Assembly: GCA_951813285.1 (NCBI GenBank)
Contig: OX638355.1
Coordinates: 773,136-837,135, forward strand
Origin: Terriglobia bacterium
GTDB lineage: Bacteria; Acidobacteriota; Terriglobia; Versatilivoradales; Versatilivoraceae
Direction: 5' to 3'
DNA: 64,000 bases
The notes under the pieces are model-generated. The model worked only from the letters and a program-made list of their open reading frames with translations, ran no database searches and was not told where the DNA came from. The position numbers and the translations under genes were made by a program. How positions within the stretch are numbered: position 1 is the stretch's first letter; each line of letters starts with the position of its first letter. This document shows, in pieces, positions 17,599 to 27,194 of the stretch.

Positions 17599-18672
17599 AT
17601 GAACACAAAGATACGCGCCCTACCGACCTTGGCCATGCTGGCCGTCGCAGCCCTGTTGTTGCCGGCTACCCTGTCGGCCCAGAGCTCCCTCTCCGGAGAG
17701 GTCGTCGGTGAGGATGGAAAACCCGTGGAAGGCGCCGTGATTTCCCTGGACCGGATCAACGTCGAAAAACACTTCGAAATCACGACCGATGAGAAGGGAC
17801 GCTATTTTATCGGGGGGCTCCATCCGGCCTTCTATAGGGTGGGCCTGGCCGTCAACGGCCAGCCAGTGGCCAATTACCAGCAGTTCAGGATCAAGCTGGG
17901 AAACGAGAACAAGCTGGACTTCGATCTGGTCGAAATCAGAAAGCTGGCGCTGGCCCAGTTGACCGATGAGGAAAGAGAGGCCATGGAGAGGGAGCGCAAA
18001 CGCCAGGAAGCCGCTGAAAAAAAGTTCAACTCCATGAAGTCGGCTTTCGAGGAGGGACGGAAGCTCTTCATGGCCAAAAACTACGAGGCAGCCTCCGTGG
18101 CTTTTCGAAGGGCTTCGGAAATCGATCCCAGCCAGCATGTGGTGTTGGGCAACCTCGCCATCTCGTACCAAAGGCTCAGGAAGTACGACGAGGCCGTCGA
18201 GAGCTACCGGAATGCCATTGCCGCCCTGGCCGACAAACCCGATCCCCTTGCCGAGGCGGAGTACTATTTCAATATGGGCATCGTCCAAGGTCAAAAGGGT
18301 GAACCGGACCTTGCGGTGGCGGCCATGGAAAAGGCAGCCCAACTCGACCCCGGAAAGGCGGCACAGGCCTTTTACAACCTGGGCGTGGTGCTGACCAACA
18401 GCGGTCAGAACTCCGAGGCCATGGAGGCCTTCAAGAGGGCCGTCGAGGCCGACCCTCGGCACGCCAACGCCCACTACCAGATCGGAATGGGCCTGGTAGG
18501 CATGGCCACGTTCACTCCTGACGGCACGACGATTCCCGCGCCGGGCACCGTTGAGGCCTTCGAGAATTACCTGCTGTATGAGCCCGAGGGAAGGTTTGCC
18601 GCACAGGCCAAGGCCATGATCCAAACCCTCTCGGCCAGCGTGCAAACGGAATTCAGCAAGGATGACGAATAG
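17599..18672 (+). CDS. exported TPR protein with carboxypeptidase-regulatory-like domain
   Basis: A 357-residue protein preceded by GGAGG. A signal peptide (about 1-28, ending LSAQS) leads to a carboxypeptidase regulatory-like beta domain (about 30-115: GEVVGEDGKPVEGAVISL). A charged coiled segment rich in Glu/Lys/Arg (about 118-150) comes next, then four or five TPR units (about 155-330). Such proteins are common in Acidobacteriota-type genomes, in or facing the periplasm, and likely scaffold protein complexes. No enzymatic motif was seen. Confidence 0.8.
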   Translation: MNTKIRALPTLAMLAVAALLLPATLSAQSSLSGEVVGEDGKPVEGAVISLDRINVEKHFEITTDEKGRYFIGGLHPAFYRVGLAVNGQPVANYQQFRIKLGNENKLDFDLVEIRKLALAQLTDEEREAMERERKRQEAAEKKFNSMKSAFEEGRKLFMAKNYEAASVAFRRASEIDPSQHVVLGNLAISYQRLRKYDEAVESYRNAIAALADKPDPLAEAEYYFNMGIVQGQKGEPDLAVAAMEKAAQLDPGKAAQAFYNLGVVLTNSGQNSEAMEAFKRAVEADPRHANAHYQIGMGLVGMATFTPDGTTIPAPGTVEAFENYLLYEPEGRFAAQAKAMIQTLSASVQTEFSKDDE

Positions 18673-18704
18673 TCAGGTGAGGGGGAAACCGGTACCAGCG
18701 GGGC

Positions 18705-19514
18705 TCAGCTTTCCTTGAACTCCACTCCGTCCACCACCCAGTCCAGACTGCCTCTATGCAGGATCAACGAGGCTTCAAACCTTTCGAACCCGGGCTCGCC
18801 TCTGGCAGCCAAAAAGAGGGTGGTCCCCATGGTCATGCGATCGGGTTCGGTCTGAACCAGCGAGGTGACCTCAAAGGCAACGTAGGCCGGATCTTCCGAA
18901 CCCAGCAGGAATTCACTCATCACCTGCTGATTCTCGAAACGGCTTTGAAACCCCTGCGTCAGCAGTTGGCTGGCTGCTTCAACGTTGCGGTCGATGAGGT
19001 GCCTCATGAATCGCTTGGCCACCATCATGGCGAACTTGGCCCGCTTCTCGCTGGCCACGTTGAAGGGCATGATCGGCCGGCGGGGATCGGACCTGAGGAA
19101 TTTGATGTCTTCGGCCACCCAGGCGCCCCTGATCTTCACGAACCGAATCTGCTCGTTGACCCGGCTGCTCACCTGGTTGTTGAGGTCGACCCAGGTGCTT
19201 TCCACCGAGACCTGGAACTTGTCCTTGCCCAGAGGAAACATGGCGGCGGGACTGAAGTCGAAGGCGGCGATCCGCCCGCTGCGCACTCGGATGGAGAGAC
19301 GTTTGCCGCGAAGATAGCGCTTTTCCAGTCCCGCCGTCATGAGCTTGCGGGCCTCGACGTTGTGCCTCAGCGTCCTGGCGCCCATGAATGCCTTCACCGT
19401 GTTCACCTTGGAAGGATCAGGCGAACCTTGCGGCAGCGTCGGGACAGCGGGAAAACAGGCCAGGGCGACTCCCAGACAAACCAGGCTGTGGACACCGCGC
19501 ATTCTTATCTTCAC
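18705..19514 (-). CDS. exported protein of unknown function
   Basis: About 269 residues from a GTG at 19514, chosen because GGAGGAG lies six bases upstream; an ATG at 19502 lies too far from it. After a signal peptide (about 5-25, GVHSLVCLGVALACFPA) the protein is mixed alpha/beta, with two similar halves each holding a RxMRHLIDRN- or RTLRHNVEARKL-type helix and strands. This resembles NTF2-like or DUF4440-type repeats, but I cannot assign a family. It is convergent with the TPR gene. Confidence 0.6.
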   Translation of the reverse strand: MKIRMRGVHSLVCLGVALACFPAVPTLPQGSPDPSKVNTVKAFMGARTLRHNVEARKLMTAGLEKRYLRGKRLSIRVRSGRIAAFDFSPAAMFPLGKDKFQVSVESTWVDLNNQVSSRVNEQIRFVKIRGAWVAEDIKFLRSDPRRPIMPFNVASEKRAKFAMMVAKRFMRHLIDRNVEAASQLLTQGFQSRFENQQVMSEFLLGSEDPAYVAFEVTSLVQTEPDRMTMGTTLFLAARGEPGFERFEASLILHRGSLDWVVDGVEFKES

Positions 19515-19792
19515 CGCTTTCTCCTCCCGAGCTGACGGGCTACCGATCCTTCCCGCCAAATTAGTGTACCCCGAATAGCGGCGCGATTCATCTCCCCAGT
19601 GGTTCTTTTCGGATAGGGGAGGAGACGGACGGGGTTTCCAGCAGAGGCCGTGACCGGCCGGCCGAATTGACTTCGATCGGGTTTTTAGCTTAAATAATCG
19701 ACTTAACATGCCGCGGGTCAAGGGAATTGTGGGTATCTTCTTCCGCCGGGTGCGGAGCGGCCGGCCGGGTAGGCTTGCATTTGGAATCGAAC

Positions 19793-20614
19793 ATGAACCT
19801 GCTCAAACAAGAGGCTGTCGGGAGCGACACGGTCTGGCCCGAAATCCGTGAAGATGTCTCCCTCGAAGCGGCCCGCGAGCCTATCCTGGCCAGCTTTCTG
19901 CATTCCACCGTGCTAAACCACCAGAGCCTGGAGGACACGCTCAGCTTTCATCTTGCCGCCAAGCTGACCAGTCCCAGCCTGTCTCCCATGATGATTCGGG
20001 ACGTCATCGACGAGGCGCTGAGCGACAGCGCTTCGATTCGGGCCGCGGTTCGAGAGGATCTGAGGGCCTTCCGCGACAGAGACCCCGCCTGCAACAGCTA
20101 TGCCGAACCCCTGCTCTACTACAAGGGGTTCCATGCCCTGCAGTCCTACCGCGTGGCCCACTGGCTGTGGACGCAGGAGCGCCATCAGCTGGCGCTACTG
20201 CTCCAGAACCGGATTTCGGAGGTCTTCGGGGTGGACATTCATCCGGCCGCCCGCATCGGCAAAGGGATCTTCATCGACCATGGGACCGGCGTGGTAATCG
20301 GCGAGACGGCAGTGGTCGACGACATGGTTTCCATGTTGCACGCGGTGACGCTGGGCGGGACCGGCAAGGAGAGTGGAGACCGGCATCCCAAAGTCCACCG
20401 CGGGGTCTTGATCGGCGCCGGCGCCAAAATCCTGGGAAACGTGCATGTGGGTGAGGGCGCCAAAGTCGGAGCCGGCAGCGTGGTCCTGAACGATGTCCCG
20501 ACCCACTGCACCGTCACCGGAGTTCCGGCCAAGGTGGTGGGATGCCCGGACGTGGATGAGCCCGCGGTCGAGATGGACCACCAGATTCCCGAGGGACCCG
20601 GCCTTCAACCCTGA
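19793..20614 (+). CDS. cysE: serine O-acetyltransferase CysE
   Basis: A 273-residue protein from the ATG at 19793, the same length as E. coli CysE. The N-terminal helical domain (PEIREDVSLEAAREPILASF) is followed by a left-handed beta helix with hexapeptide repeats: DIHPAARIGKGIFIDHGTGVVIGE, VTLGGTGKESGDRHPKV, IGAGAKILGNVHVG. Catalytic Asp-His pairs are present in the IDHGTG and GDRHPKV segments. It makes O-acetylserine for cysteine synthesis. An upstream extension of the frame to 19727 lacks a start signal. No cysK follows; the next gene encodes a DUF1080 lipoprotein. Confidence 0.94.
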   Translation: MNLLKQEAVGSDTVWPEIREDVSLEAAREPILASFLHSTVLNHQSLEDTLSFHLAAKLTSPSLSPMMIRDVIDEALSDSASIRAAVREDLRAFRDRDPACNSYAEPLLYYKGFHALQSYRVAHWLWTQERHQLALLLQNRISEVFGVDIHPAARIGKGIFIDHGTGVVIGETAVVDDMVSMLHAVTLGGTGKESGDRHPKVHRGVLIGAGAKILGNVHVGEGAKVGAGSVVLNDVPTHCTVTGVPAKVVGCPDVDEPAVEMDHQIPEGPGLQP

Positions 20615-20645
20615 ATACCCGTCGAACACCACAACACGGGACACC

Positions 20646-21308
20646 ATGAAACATCTGGGTCTTGCGCTTCTGATGGTCGCCTGGCTGGCGTGCGGTCGTT
20701 CATCGGTTCCGGAGGAGGGCTTCGTGCCCCTCTTTGACGGCAAGTCTCTTCAGGGTTGGCAAGCGGTGGAAAAGGCAGGTGAGGGCTACCTGGTGGAGAA
20801 CGGAGTTCTGATCTGCCCCGCCGAGGGCGGGGGCAATCTCTTCACCGAGCGGGAGTACTCGGACTTTGTCCTCCGCTTCGAGTTTCGCCTGCAGGAAGGC
20901 TCCAACAACGGGGTGGGCATCCGGGCGCCGCTGGTTGGAGACGCCGCCTACCAGGGGTTGGAAATCCAGGTCCTCGACAACCACTCGCCCCGCTACAAGG
21001 ACAAGCTCCGCCCTGCCCAGTATCACGGGTCGGTCTATGACCTGGCTCCGGCCAAGCGGGGGTTCCTGAAACCGACGGGAGAGTGGAACCAGGAGGAGAT
21101 CCGCGCCGTGGGCCGCCAGATCACGGTGACTCTCAACGGCACGGTCATCGTCGACTTCGATCTGGATTCGGCGACCGACCCTCAAGCGCTGGAGAAACAC
21201 CCCGGAGTGGAGCGGAGCAGTGGACACATCGGATTCCTGGGGCACGGGACCAAAGTCGAGTTCCGAAACATTCGAATCAAGGAAATTCGCCGGGAGTCCG
21301 GGCTGTAA
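20646..21308 (+). CDS. DUF1080 (3-keto-disaccharide hydrolase-like) lipoprotein
   Basis: A 220-residue lipoprotein from the ATG at 20646 with lipobox WLAC. It opens the DUF1080 domain with FVPLFDGKSLQGW and continues FVLRFEFRLQEGSNNGVGIRAP, a concanavalin-like beta sandwich, ending HIGFLGHGTKVEFRNIRIKEI. DUF1080 proteins act on or bind carbohydrates, and some cleave 3-keto-glycosides. It is 31 bases downstream of cysE. Together with the sialidase-like and PHP proteins further on it suggests use of complex glycans (inference). Confidence 0.85.
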   Translation: MKHLGLALLMVAWLACGRSSVPEEGFVPLFDGKSLQGWQAVEKAGEGYLVENGVLICPAEGGGNLFTEREYSDFVLRFEFRLQEGSNNGVGIRAPLVGDAAYQGLEIQVLDNHSPRYKDKLRPAQYHGSVYDLAPAKRGFLKPTGEWNQEEIRAVGRQITVTLNGTVIVDFDLDSATDPQALEKHPGVERSSGHIGFLGHGTKVEFRNIRIKEIRRESGL

Positions 21309-21344
21309 GAGGCTGCCAGCGGCGCACGAGCCCGGTAGTGGGGG

Positions 21345-22030
21345 GCAAACCCGCTTCAGAACGGATCATCCGCGCAGGCTCCATGAACTTGCCTGAAACA
21401 ACTCTGGCGCCCAGGCCGCCTCAGACCGTGGAACCAATTGAAACCATGAGACTTGGAGACATTTTTCTTGAAACACAATTTGTTTCCCACTCGGATGATC
21501 TGCCCCGTCGTGGGGGGCAGGGGCGCCACTTGCCTGAAACAACCCTGGCTCCCAGGCCGCCTCAGACCGTGGAACCAATTGAAACCATGAGACTTGAAGA
21601 CATTTTTCTTGAAACACAATTTGTTTCCCACTCGGATGATCTGCCCCGTCGTGGGGGGCAGGGGCCTCGCTTGTCTGAAACAACCTCTGGCTCCCAGGCC
21701 GCCTCAGACCGTGGAACCGATTGAAACCATGAGACTTGGCGGCACTTTTCTTGAAACACAATTTGTTTCACCCTCGAATGATCTGCCCCGTCGTGGGGGG
21801 CAGGGGCGTCGCTTGTCTGAAACAACCCTGTTTCACCCTCGGATGATCTGCCCGGCAGGGCAGGGGCCCCGCTTGCCTGAAACAACCGAAAAAAGACAAA
21901 AGAAAAAGAGGAATCCACGAAGGGCCACTAAGGCATTGAGGTGAACTGCGACGGGGTACCAAGGTTAGGAAGGGATTATCGATTTCTGATTGTTTCACTC
22001 TCGGATGATCTGCACACCAGGGCAGGGGCC
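21345..22030. repeat. tandem array of a ~141-bp repeat
   Basis: A direct repeat whose landmark GGATGATCTGCCCC (or a variant) occurs near 21363, 21493, 21634, 21776, 21841 and 22003, that is at spacings of 130, 141, 142, 65 and 162. The full unit runs through CCTGAAACAAC, CAGGCCGCCTCAGACCGTGG, GAAACCATGAGACTTG and GAAACACAATTTGTTTC. Each unit can form two hairpins: GAAACA-CAATT-TGTTTC, and CTGCCCC with GGGGCAG. The fourth interval has lost its middle and the fifth contains a GAAGGGCCAC-type repeat. Because 141 is divisible by three, open frames run through both strands with a 47-residue period; they look like by-products. Confidence 0.85.
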
Positions 22031-22059
22031 GGACCTACCTGAGAATATGCTGCTTTAGC

Positions 22060-22190
22060 CGGCTTCCTCGAGAGCGGCGAAGCCGCGGCAGCACTTAGCC
22101 GTGGGCGTCAGCCCATGGGAAACGTCGCCTATGGGTGTCGAGCCGCGTAGGCGGCGGCAGCAAATGCCGGTTTGCCCAAGGGTCCGGCTA
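22060..22190. repeat. GC-rich REP-like element
   Basis: A dense set of short palindromes: GCGGCGAAGCCGC, CCGTGGGCGTCAGCCCATGGG and GCCGCGTAGGCGGCGGCAGC. A related GCCGCCAAGGCGGCGGCAGC lies near 51141-51160. This looks like an intergenic REP or MITE-type element between the repeat array and the methyltransferase gene. Confidence 0.5.
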
Positions 22191-22247
22191 GTCTCCTCCC
22201 CGGACTCTGACCTTTCTTTTCGCTGCAACCCAAGCCCAACGACCTGA

Positions 22248-23042
22248 ATGAGCAATCGATTGTCTGCCCCTGCCAAGGCTCCGGAACGCTTTCTGGGACG
22301 GGTCGAATACTATCGAAAGTATCGGCCTGGCTACCCCGAGGGCCTGCTCGATTGGCTGAGAGACCTGTCGGCCCTGAAGCCTTCCCACCGCGTCGCCGAC
22401 ATCGGCTCCGGGACGGGCCTGCTGGCCGAGCTCTTCCTGCGGCACGGCTACCCGGTCGTGGGTGTCGAGCCCAATCCCGAGATGCGGCGGACGGCTGAAG
22501 CTCACCTGAAGCGCTACCCCCGCTTCCGGAGCATCGATGGGCGGGCGGAAGCCACCACCCTCGGCAGCCGGTCGGTGGATCTCATCGTCGCCGGCCAAGC
22601 CTTCCACTGGTTCCCGATCGACCGCGCCCGAGAAGAGTTCCAACGCATCTCCGAACCCCCGGCCTGTGCGGTCCTGGCCTGGAACCAGCGCAAGACCGAG
22701 AGCACGGGGTTCCTGAGAGACTACGAGGAGTTGCTGCTGCGGCACGGCACCGACTACGCCCGAGTTCGCCACCAGAACATCGGCCGGCCCCAGCTGCAGG
22801 CTTTCTTCGGTCCACAAGCACTTCACAACAAGACTCTGGCCAACTCTCAGGTCTTCGACCGGGAGGGCCTCATCGGGCGCACCCTCTCCTGCTCTTTCGT
22901 GCCGTTGCCCGGACAGCCGGGCCACCGGTCCCTGATGCGGGCGCTGGACCGGATTTTTGAGGAGTGGCAGGTCGAAGGAAGGGTTACGTTCGAATACGAC
23001 ACCCTGGTCTATGCCGGCGAGCTGCAGGCGAACCCGCGGTGA
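22248..23042 (+). CDS. class I SAM-dependent methyltransferase
   Basis: A 264-residue methyltransferase: VADIGSGTGLLAELFLRHGYPVVGVEPNPEMR is the SAM-binding region, and DGRAEATTLGSRSVDLIVAGQAFHWF is the motif II-III region. The FHWF phrase and C-terminal architecture resemble the SAM methyltransferases annotated as Methyltransf_11/25. The substrate is unknown. The gene follows repeat DNA and precedes bioA with a 148-base gap. Confidence 0.8.
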   Translation: MSNRLSAPAKAPERFLGRVEYYRKYRPGYPEGLLDWLRDLSALKPSHRVADIGSGTGLLAELFLRHGYPVVGVEPNPEMRRTAEAHLKRYPRFRSIDGRAEATTLGSRSVDLIVAGQAFHWFPIDRAREEFQRISEPPACAVLAWNQRKTESTGFLRDYEELLLRHGTDYARVRHQNIGRPQLQAFFGPQALHNKTLANSQVFDREGLIGRTLSCSFVPLPGQPGHRSLMRALDRIFEEWQVEGRVTFEYDTLVYAGELQANPR

Positions 23043-23190
23043 CTCGGCCAGCCCGGGGGACTGGCCCGGGTATGTATACTAACCGGCGCCTGGCGACGCC
23101 CCGGTAACACGCAGTGACACCCGCTGTCGGGCCAATACGCCGAGCCTGTAAGCACTCCCCATCTCCCGGTTGACCCGGGATCTTAATCCC

Positions 23191-24573
23191 ATGACCGACT
23201 CGTCACCCACGGACCGGACGGAAACGGATCTCGAACGTCTGGACAAGCAGACCCTTTGGCACCCCTTCACTCAAATGAAGGAGTGGATGGAGTCTCCTCA
23301 ACTGGTGATCGAGCGGGGCCGGGGAGTCTACTTGCACGACACCCGGGGAAGGAAGTATCTGGATGGAGTCTCTTCCCTTTGGGCCAACATTCACGGCCAC
23401 TCCCACCCCCACATCGTGCGGGCCATCCGCCGCCAACTGGACCGCCTGGACCACAGCTCCCTGCTGGGGCTGACCAACGCTCCCGCGGCGCAACTGGCCG
23501 GCAAGCTGGTCGAGCTCACGCCCCCGAACCTGACCCGGGTCTTCTTTTCGGACGACGGAGCCACGGCCGTGGAGATCGCTCTCAAGATGTCTTTCCAGTA
23601 CTGGAGAAACCGGGGCCGGAGATGGGACTCCAAGAAGACGTTCGTGGCCTTCTCCAACGCCTATCACGGGGATACCCTGGGATCGGTGAGCGTGGGCGGG
23701 GTCCGGCTATTCCACGAGGTCTTCCGGCCTCTCCTTTTCCCAACCATCAGGGTCCCCTATCCCTATTGCTATCGATGCCCGCTGGGAAAACAGCCGCCGA
23801 ACTGTGAGATCGACCAGCTCCAGGAATTCGAGCAGGTGCTGCGGACCCGCCATCGCGAGATCTGCGGCGTGGTGGTGGAGCCCATGATTCAGGGGGCGGG
23901 GGGAATGGTGCCCATGCCCAAGGGCTTCCTGGGGAAACTGGCCGAGCTGACCCGACGCTTCGGGGTTCATCTGATCCTGGATGAGGTGGCAACCGGATTC
24001 GGCAGAACCGGCAGGATGCTAGCCCTGGAACACGAGGGCGTCCAGCCCGATTTTCTGGCTCTGGCCAAGGGAATCACCGGCGGCACGCTGCCATTGGCGG
24101 CCACCCTGACCAGCGAGGAGATCTTCGAGTCCTTTCTGGGGGAGTACGAGGAGTTCAAGTCCTTTTTTCACGGGCATACCTATACGGGGAATCCGCTGGC
24201 CTGCGCGGCCGCCCTGGCCAACCTGGAGGTCTTCAGCAAGGAGAAGACCCTGCAGAAGTTGCAGGGAAAGATCCGCTATCTGACCAAAGCACTGCGGCGC
24301 ATGTGGGAATTGCCCTGCGTCGGAGACGTGCGCCAACTGGGGTTCATGGCGGGAATCGAGCTGGTGCGGGACCGCGGCAGCAGCCAGCCCTTTCCGGTGG
24401 GACGCCGCATGGGACATCGAGTGGTCCTGCAGGCCCGGCGGCGCGGCGTCCTCCTGAGGCCCCTCGGCGACACCGTTGTGCTGATGCCCCCGCTGTCGAT
24501 CACCCGGCCCCAATTGAAAACGATGGTTGAGGTTACCTACAATAGTATCCAGGCCGCGTGGGAAGAGGAGTGA
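23191..24573 (+). CDS. bioA: adenosylmethionine-8-amino-7-oxononanoate aminotransferase BioA
   Basis: A 460-residue class III PLP aminotransferase from the ATG at 23191; a TTG at 23170 would add seven residues. LWHPFTQMKEW and GVYLHDTRGRKYLDGVSSLWANIHGH are the BioA signature, LILDEVATGFGRTG holds the cofactor-binding Asp, and LALAKGITGG carries the Schiff-base Lys. It uses SAM as amino donor to form 7,8-diaminononanoate in biotin synthesis. No bioD, bioF or bioB is nearby. Confidence 0.93.
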   Translation: MTDSSPTDRTETDLERLDKQTLWHPFTQMKEWMESPQLVIERGRGVYLHDTRGRKYLDGVSSLWANIHGHSHPHIVRAIRRQLDRLDHSSLLGLTNAPAAQLAGKLVELTPPNLTRVFFSDDGATAVEIALKMSFQYWRNRGRRWDSKKTFVAFSNAYHGDTLGSVSVGGVRLFHEVFRPLLFPTIRVPYPYCYRCPLGKQPPNCEIDQLQEFEQVLRTRHREICGVVVEPMIQGAGGMVPMPKGFLGKLAELTRRFGVHLILDEVATGFGRTGRMLALEHEGVQPDFLALAKGITGGTLPLAATLTSEEIFESFLGEYEEFKSFFHGHTYTGNPLACAAALANLEVFSKEKTLQKLQGKIRYLTKALRRMWELPCVGDVRQLGFMAGIELVRDRGSSQPFPVGRRMGHRVVLQARRRGVLLRPLGDTVVLMPPLSITRPQLKTMVEVTYNSIQAAWEEE

Positions 24574-24608
24574 CCCCTGTCCACCAAGCACTTAAAGAAT
24601 GAGGCAAT

Positions 24609-25649
24609 ATGAAATTCACTTGGACAGCACGTCTGGCGCCGCTGTGTTTGCTGCCGGCTCTGGTCGCCTGCCAGGCACTGGATGAGCCCGAAAGCGCGGA
24701 ACCCCGCCTGCGCAACCTGCGTCAACTGACCTTTGGAGGGGAGAATGCGGAAGCCTACTTCTCCTCCGACGGTCAACGCCTGATATTTCAAGCCACCCGA
24801 GACGGCGGCCAGTGCGACCAGATCTTCGTGATGGGAACCGACGGCAGCGGCATCACCCGGGTCAGCAGCGGCAAAGGCCGCACCACCTGCGCCTATTTCC
24901 TCAAGGACGGCCAACAATTCGTCTACGCCTCGACCCACCTGGGCAGCGAGAGCTGCCCGCCTCGGCCCGACTTTTCCCGGGGATACGTGTGGGCCGTCTA
25001 CCCCGACTACGACATATTTCTTTCGGACTTCAACCAGGGCCTCACCCGCTTGACCGACACCGCGGGCTACGATGCCGAAGCCACCCTGTCTCCCGACGGG
25101 GAAAAGATCGTATTCACCTCCATGAGGGATGGAGACCTGGAGCTTTACTCCATGAACACCGATGGGTCGGGGGTCCAACGGCTTACCCACACCCTCGGTT
25201 ACGACGGGGGCGCCTTCTACTCCCCCGACAGTCAAAAGATCGTCTATCGCGCCTCGCACCCCACCGATGAGGCCGCCAAAACCAAGTACCGGGACCTGCT
25301 GAGCCGAAACCTGATCGAGCCCAGCCAGCTCGACATCTTCGTGATGAATGCCGACGGCACCGACCGGGTTCAGGTGACCCGCAACGGCGCCGCCAACTTC
25401 TGTCCCTTCTTCCATCCGGACGGCCGGCGGATCATCTTCGCCTCCAACCTGGGCGACCCCAGGGGCCGCAACTTCGATCTCTACCTGATCGACATCGACG
25501 GAACCAATCTGGAACAGGTCACCTTCGACGAGACTTTCGACGGATTCCCGATGTTCTCCCCGGACGGGAAGCAACTGGTCTTCGCCTCCAACCGCCACGG
25601 AAAAGTTCGCGGCGAGACCAACGTCTTCATCGCCGACTGGGTGGAGTAG
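24609..25649 (+). CDS. TolB-like PD40 beta-propeller lipoprotein
   Basis: A 346-residue lipoprotein (lipobox ALVAC) with repeated WD40-like PD40 units: LRQLTFGGENAEAYFSSDGQRLIF, ATLSPDGEKIVFTSMRDGDLELY, GGAFYSPDSQKIVYRA, NFCPFFHPDGRRIIFAS and FPMFSPDGKQLVFASNRHG. This makes about six blades, as in the C-terminal domain of TolB, without the N-terminal TolB domain. It probably binds proteins or ligands in the periplasm. It starts 35 bases after bioA and ends 20 bases before the glycosylase gene. Confidence 0.83.
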   Translation: MKFTWTARLAPLCLLPALVACQALDEPESAEPRLRNLRQLTFGGENAEAYFSSDGQRLIFQATRDGGQCDQIFVMGTDGSGITRVSSGKGRTTCAYFLKDGQQFVYASTHLGSESCPPRPDFSRGYVWAVYPDYDIFLSDFNQGLTRLTDTAGYDAEATLSPDGEKIVFTSMRDGDLELYSMNTDGSGVQRLTHTLGYDGGAFYSPDSQKIVYRASHPTDEAAKTKYRDLLSRNLIEPSQLDIFVMNADGTDRVQVTRNGAANFCPFFHPDGRRIIFASNLGDPRGRNFDLYLIDIDGTNLEQVTFDETFDGFPMFSPDGKQLVFASNRHGKVRGETNVFIADWVE

Positions 25650-25669
25650 GCCCGACCGGGAAACGACCC

Positions 25670-26281
25670 TTGCCTCCTTCTCCGCAAGCCGATTTCCTCC
25701 CCCGATCTTTCTTCGACCGCCCCACCCGAACGGTCGCCCGTGAGCTGCTGGGTTGCCGTCTCGTCCGCAAGCTGGGCGGGACCCTGCTGGCGGGGACCAT
25801 CGTAGAAACCGAAGCCTACATCGGCGAGAGGGATCTGGCCTGTCACGCCAAAGCGGGCCGAACCCCGCGAACCGAGATCATGTACGGCCCCCCGGGATTC
25901 GCCTACGTCTACTTCACCTACGGAATGCACTGGATGCTGAATCTGGTCACTGAGGCGGCCGGCTTCCCGGCGGCGGTGCTCATTCGAGCCCTCGAGCCGC
26001 TAGAGGGGATTGCACGCATGCAGGAGCTCCGAGGCGGCAAGCCCCTGTCCCAACTGGCCAGTGGTCCGGCCAAGCTGACCCAGGCCCTGGGGATCGCCCG
26101 GGACGAAAACGGGCTCGACTGCTGCCGGCCCGACTCACCGCTAACGCTGGCCAGAGGTTCGGTGTTACCGCCATCCTCCCTGGTGGCCACGCCCCGCATC
26201 GGACTGGGCCAGACTCCCGAGCCCTGGCTGTCCAAGCCCTGGCGTTTTACGGTCCGCGGGAACGGGTTTGTATCGAGGTGA
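25670..26281 (+). CDS. DNA-3-methyladenine glycosylase (AAG/MPG type)
   Basis: A 203-residue protein with the MPG fold: DFLPRSFFDRPTRTVARELLG, VETEAYIGERDLACHAKAGRTPRT holding the catalytic Glu, MYGPPGFAYVYFTYGMHWMLN, and SGPAKLTQALGI. It excises alkylated purines in base excision repair. The only start before the conserved region is a TTG at 25670. The length and all conserved blocks are normal. Confidence 0.93.
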   Translation: MPPSPQADFLPRSFFDRPTRTVARELLGCRLVRKLGGTLLAGTIVETEAYIGERDLACHAKAGRTPRTEIMYGPPGFAYVYFTYGMHWMLNLVTEAAGFPAAVLIRALEPLEGIARMQELRGGKPLSQLASGPAKLTQALGIARDENGLDCCRPDSPLTLARGSVLPPSSLVATPRIGLGQTPEPWLSKPWRFTVRGNGFVSR

Positions 26282-26286
26282 GTTAA

Positions 26287-26442
26287 TCCCGTAGGCTCGA
26301 GGCGTTTCAAACGGCCTACTCCCAAGCCGAACACGAGCGCTTCAGAGACGCCGACCGCTTCACCCAGCCGCGCCGGCCCCGGATACACCCCAAGCTGGCT
26401 GGCCGTACCGTCAACGTCCGCGACACCTATTCCTTCCCCTAG
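26287..26442 (+). pseudogene. remnant of a coding sequence (C-terminal tail)
   Basis: An open frame of 51 codons without a start, bounded by TAA at 26284 and ending in TAG. It reads TAYSQAEHERFRDADRFTQ, then RIHPKLAGRTVNVRDTYSFP. The amino-acid composition is protein-like (balanced, with aromatic and charged residues) and looks like the end of a larger gene, but I cannot name the family. Confidence 0.3.
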
Positions 26443-27194
26443 CCGGCTCACGAGCTGCTGTCCGAACTACAAGGCCGGTGCCTCCCCGGCAGATCCATCG
26501 CCCCGCCGAATGTGCTCTAGCAGAAAGAACAATGAAAGCCGGAGTTGCCGTGTTCGTGATTGTCCTATTTTGGAACGGGTAGCAACTCAAGATGGATCAA
26601 ATGGCATGCGAATCCCTGTTGAGCCTCAACAATTCGTGTAGGGCATAGCCGTCGGGGCTATTGGCCGACCATACCATCTTCACTCTCGTCGGGGACTTGT
26701 TGGCGTGCTCTCCGTCCGAAACTACCAGTGTTGGTAGGGACTTGGGGACCGCAAGTAGGGTACAAAACGCACTCGACCATAAGAGCAGAAGGGCAATAAG
26801 AGCGCGTGGCTGGATCCGGCGACCTGCAGTGCCAGCGATTTTTTCGTGGCAACCGTTCGGTTTCAGGTTCTCACGCGTCTTTAAGAGATTTGAGCATCAT
26901 TGGGGATGAGTCGGAGGCGCCTAACCCTGGTCCGGCCGCTGAGCGAAAAATCGTTATCCACCTCGTATCGCAATAACACGATACGACACCCTTGCCAGTC
27001 TCGATCGGCCAACCACTCAACCAAGGAACAGTGTGCCAAGGGAAAAAGGCGTTTGCGGCCATTCCCGGTGTGCCTCAGTTCCGGGTGATGACAGTGCGAA
27101 CTGTCTGCAGGTGTTTCCTAAACACTCTCCACCGACTCACGATTGAGTTGGCCTGAGCAATTCTGCAAGCGCTTCAAAATACAAAAGGCCTCCG
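26443..27194. other. gene-poor region with eroded coding fragments
   Basis: About 750 bases with no convincing intact gene. On the minus strand around 26600-26860 a frame without a start codon has a signal-peptide-like stretch (RIQPRALIALLLLWSSAF) followed by about 45 polar residues to a stop, perhaps a decayed exported peptide. The base composition falls here and stays lower through the two following genes. Confidence 0.35.

Noticed and set aside
21366..21761. 131-codon repetitive protein (period 47) on the minus strand of the repeat array
   Set aside because: The period follows from a 141-bp DNA repeat; other frames are also open, one interval is 142 bp, and no start signal was found.
21345..22030. 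CRISPR-like array
   Set aside because: Units are about 141 bp with no short conserved repeat and unique spacers, and no cas genes are present.
26532..26582. Start of a purQ-like gene (MKAGVAVF)
   Set aside because: Only eight residues resemble PurQ and a TAG follows nine codons later; likely chance.
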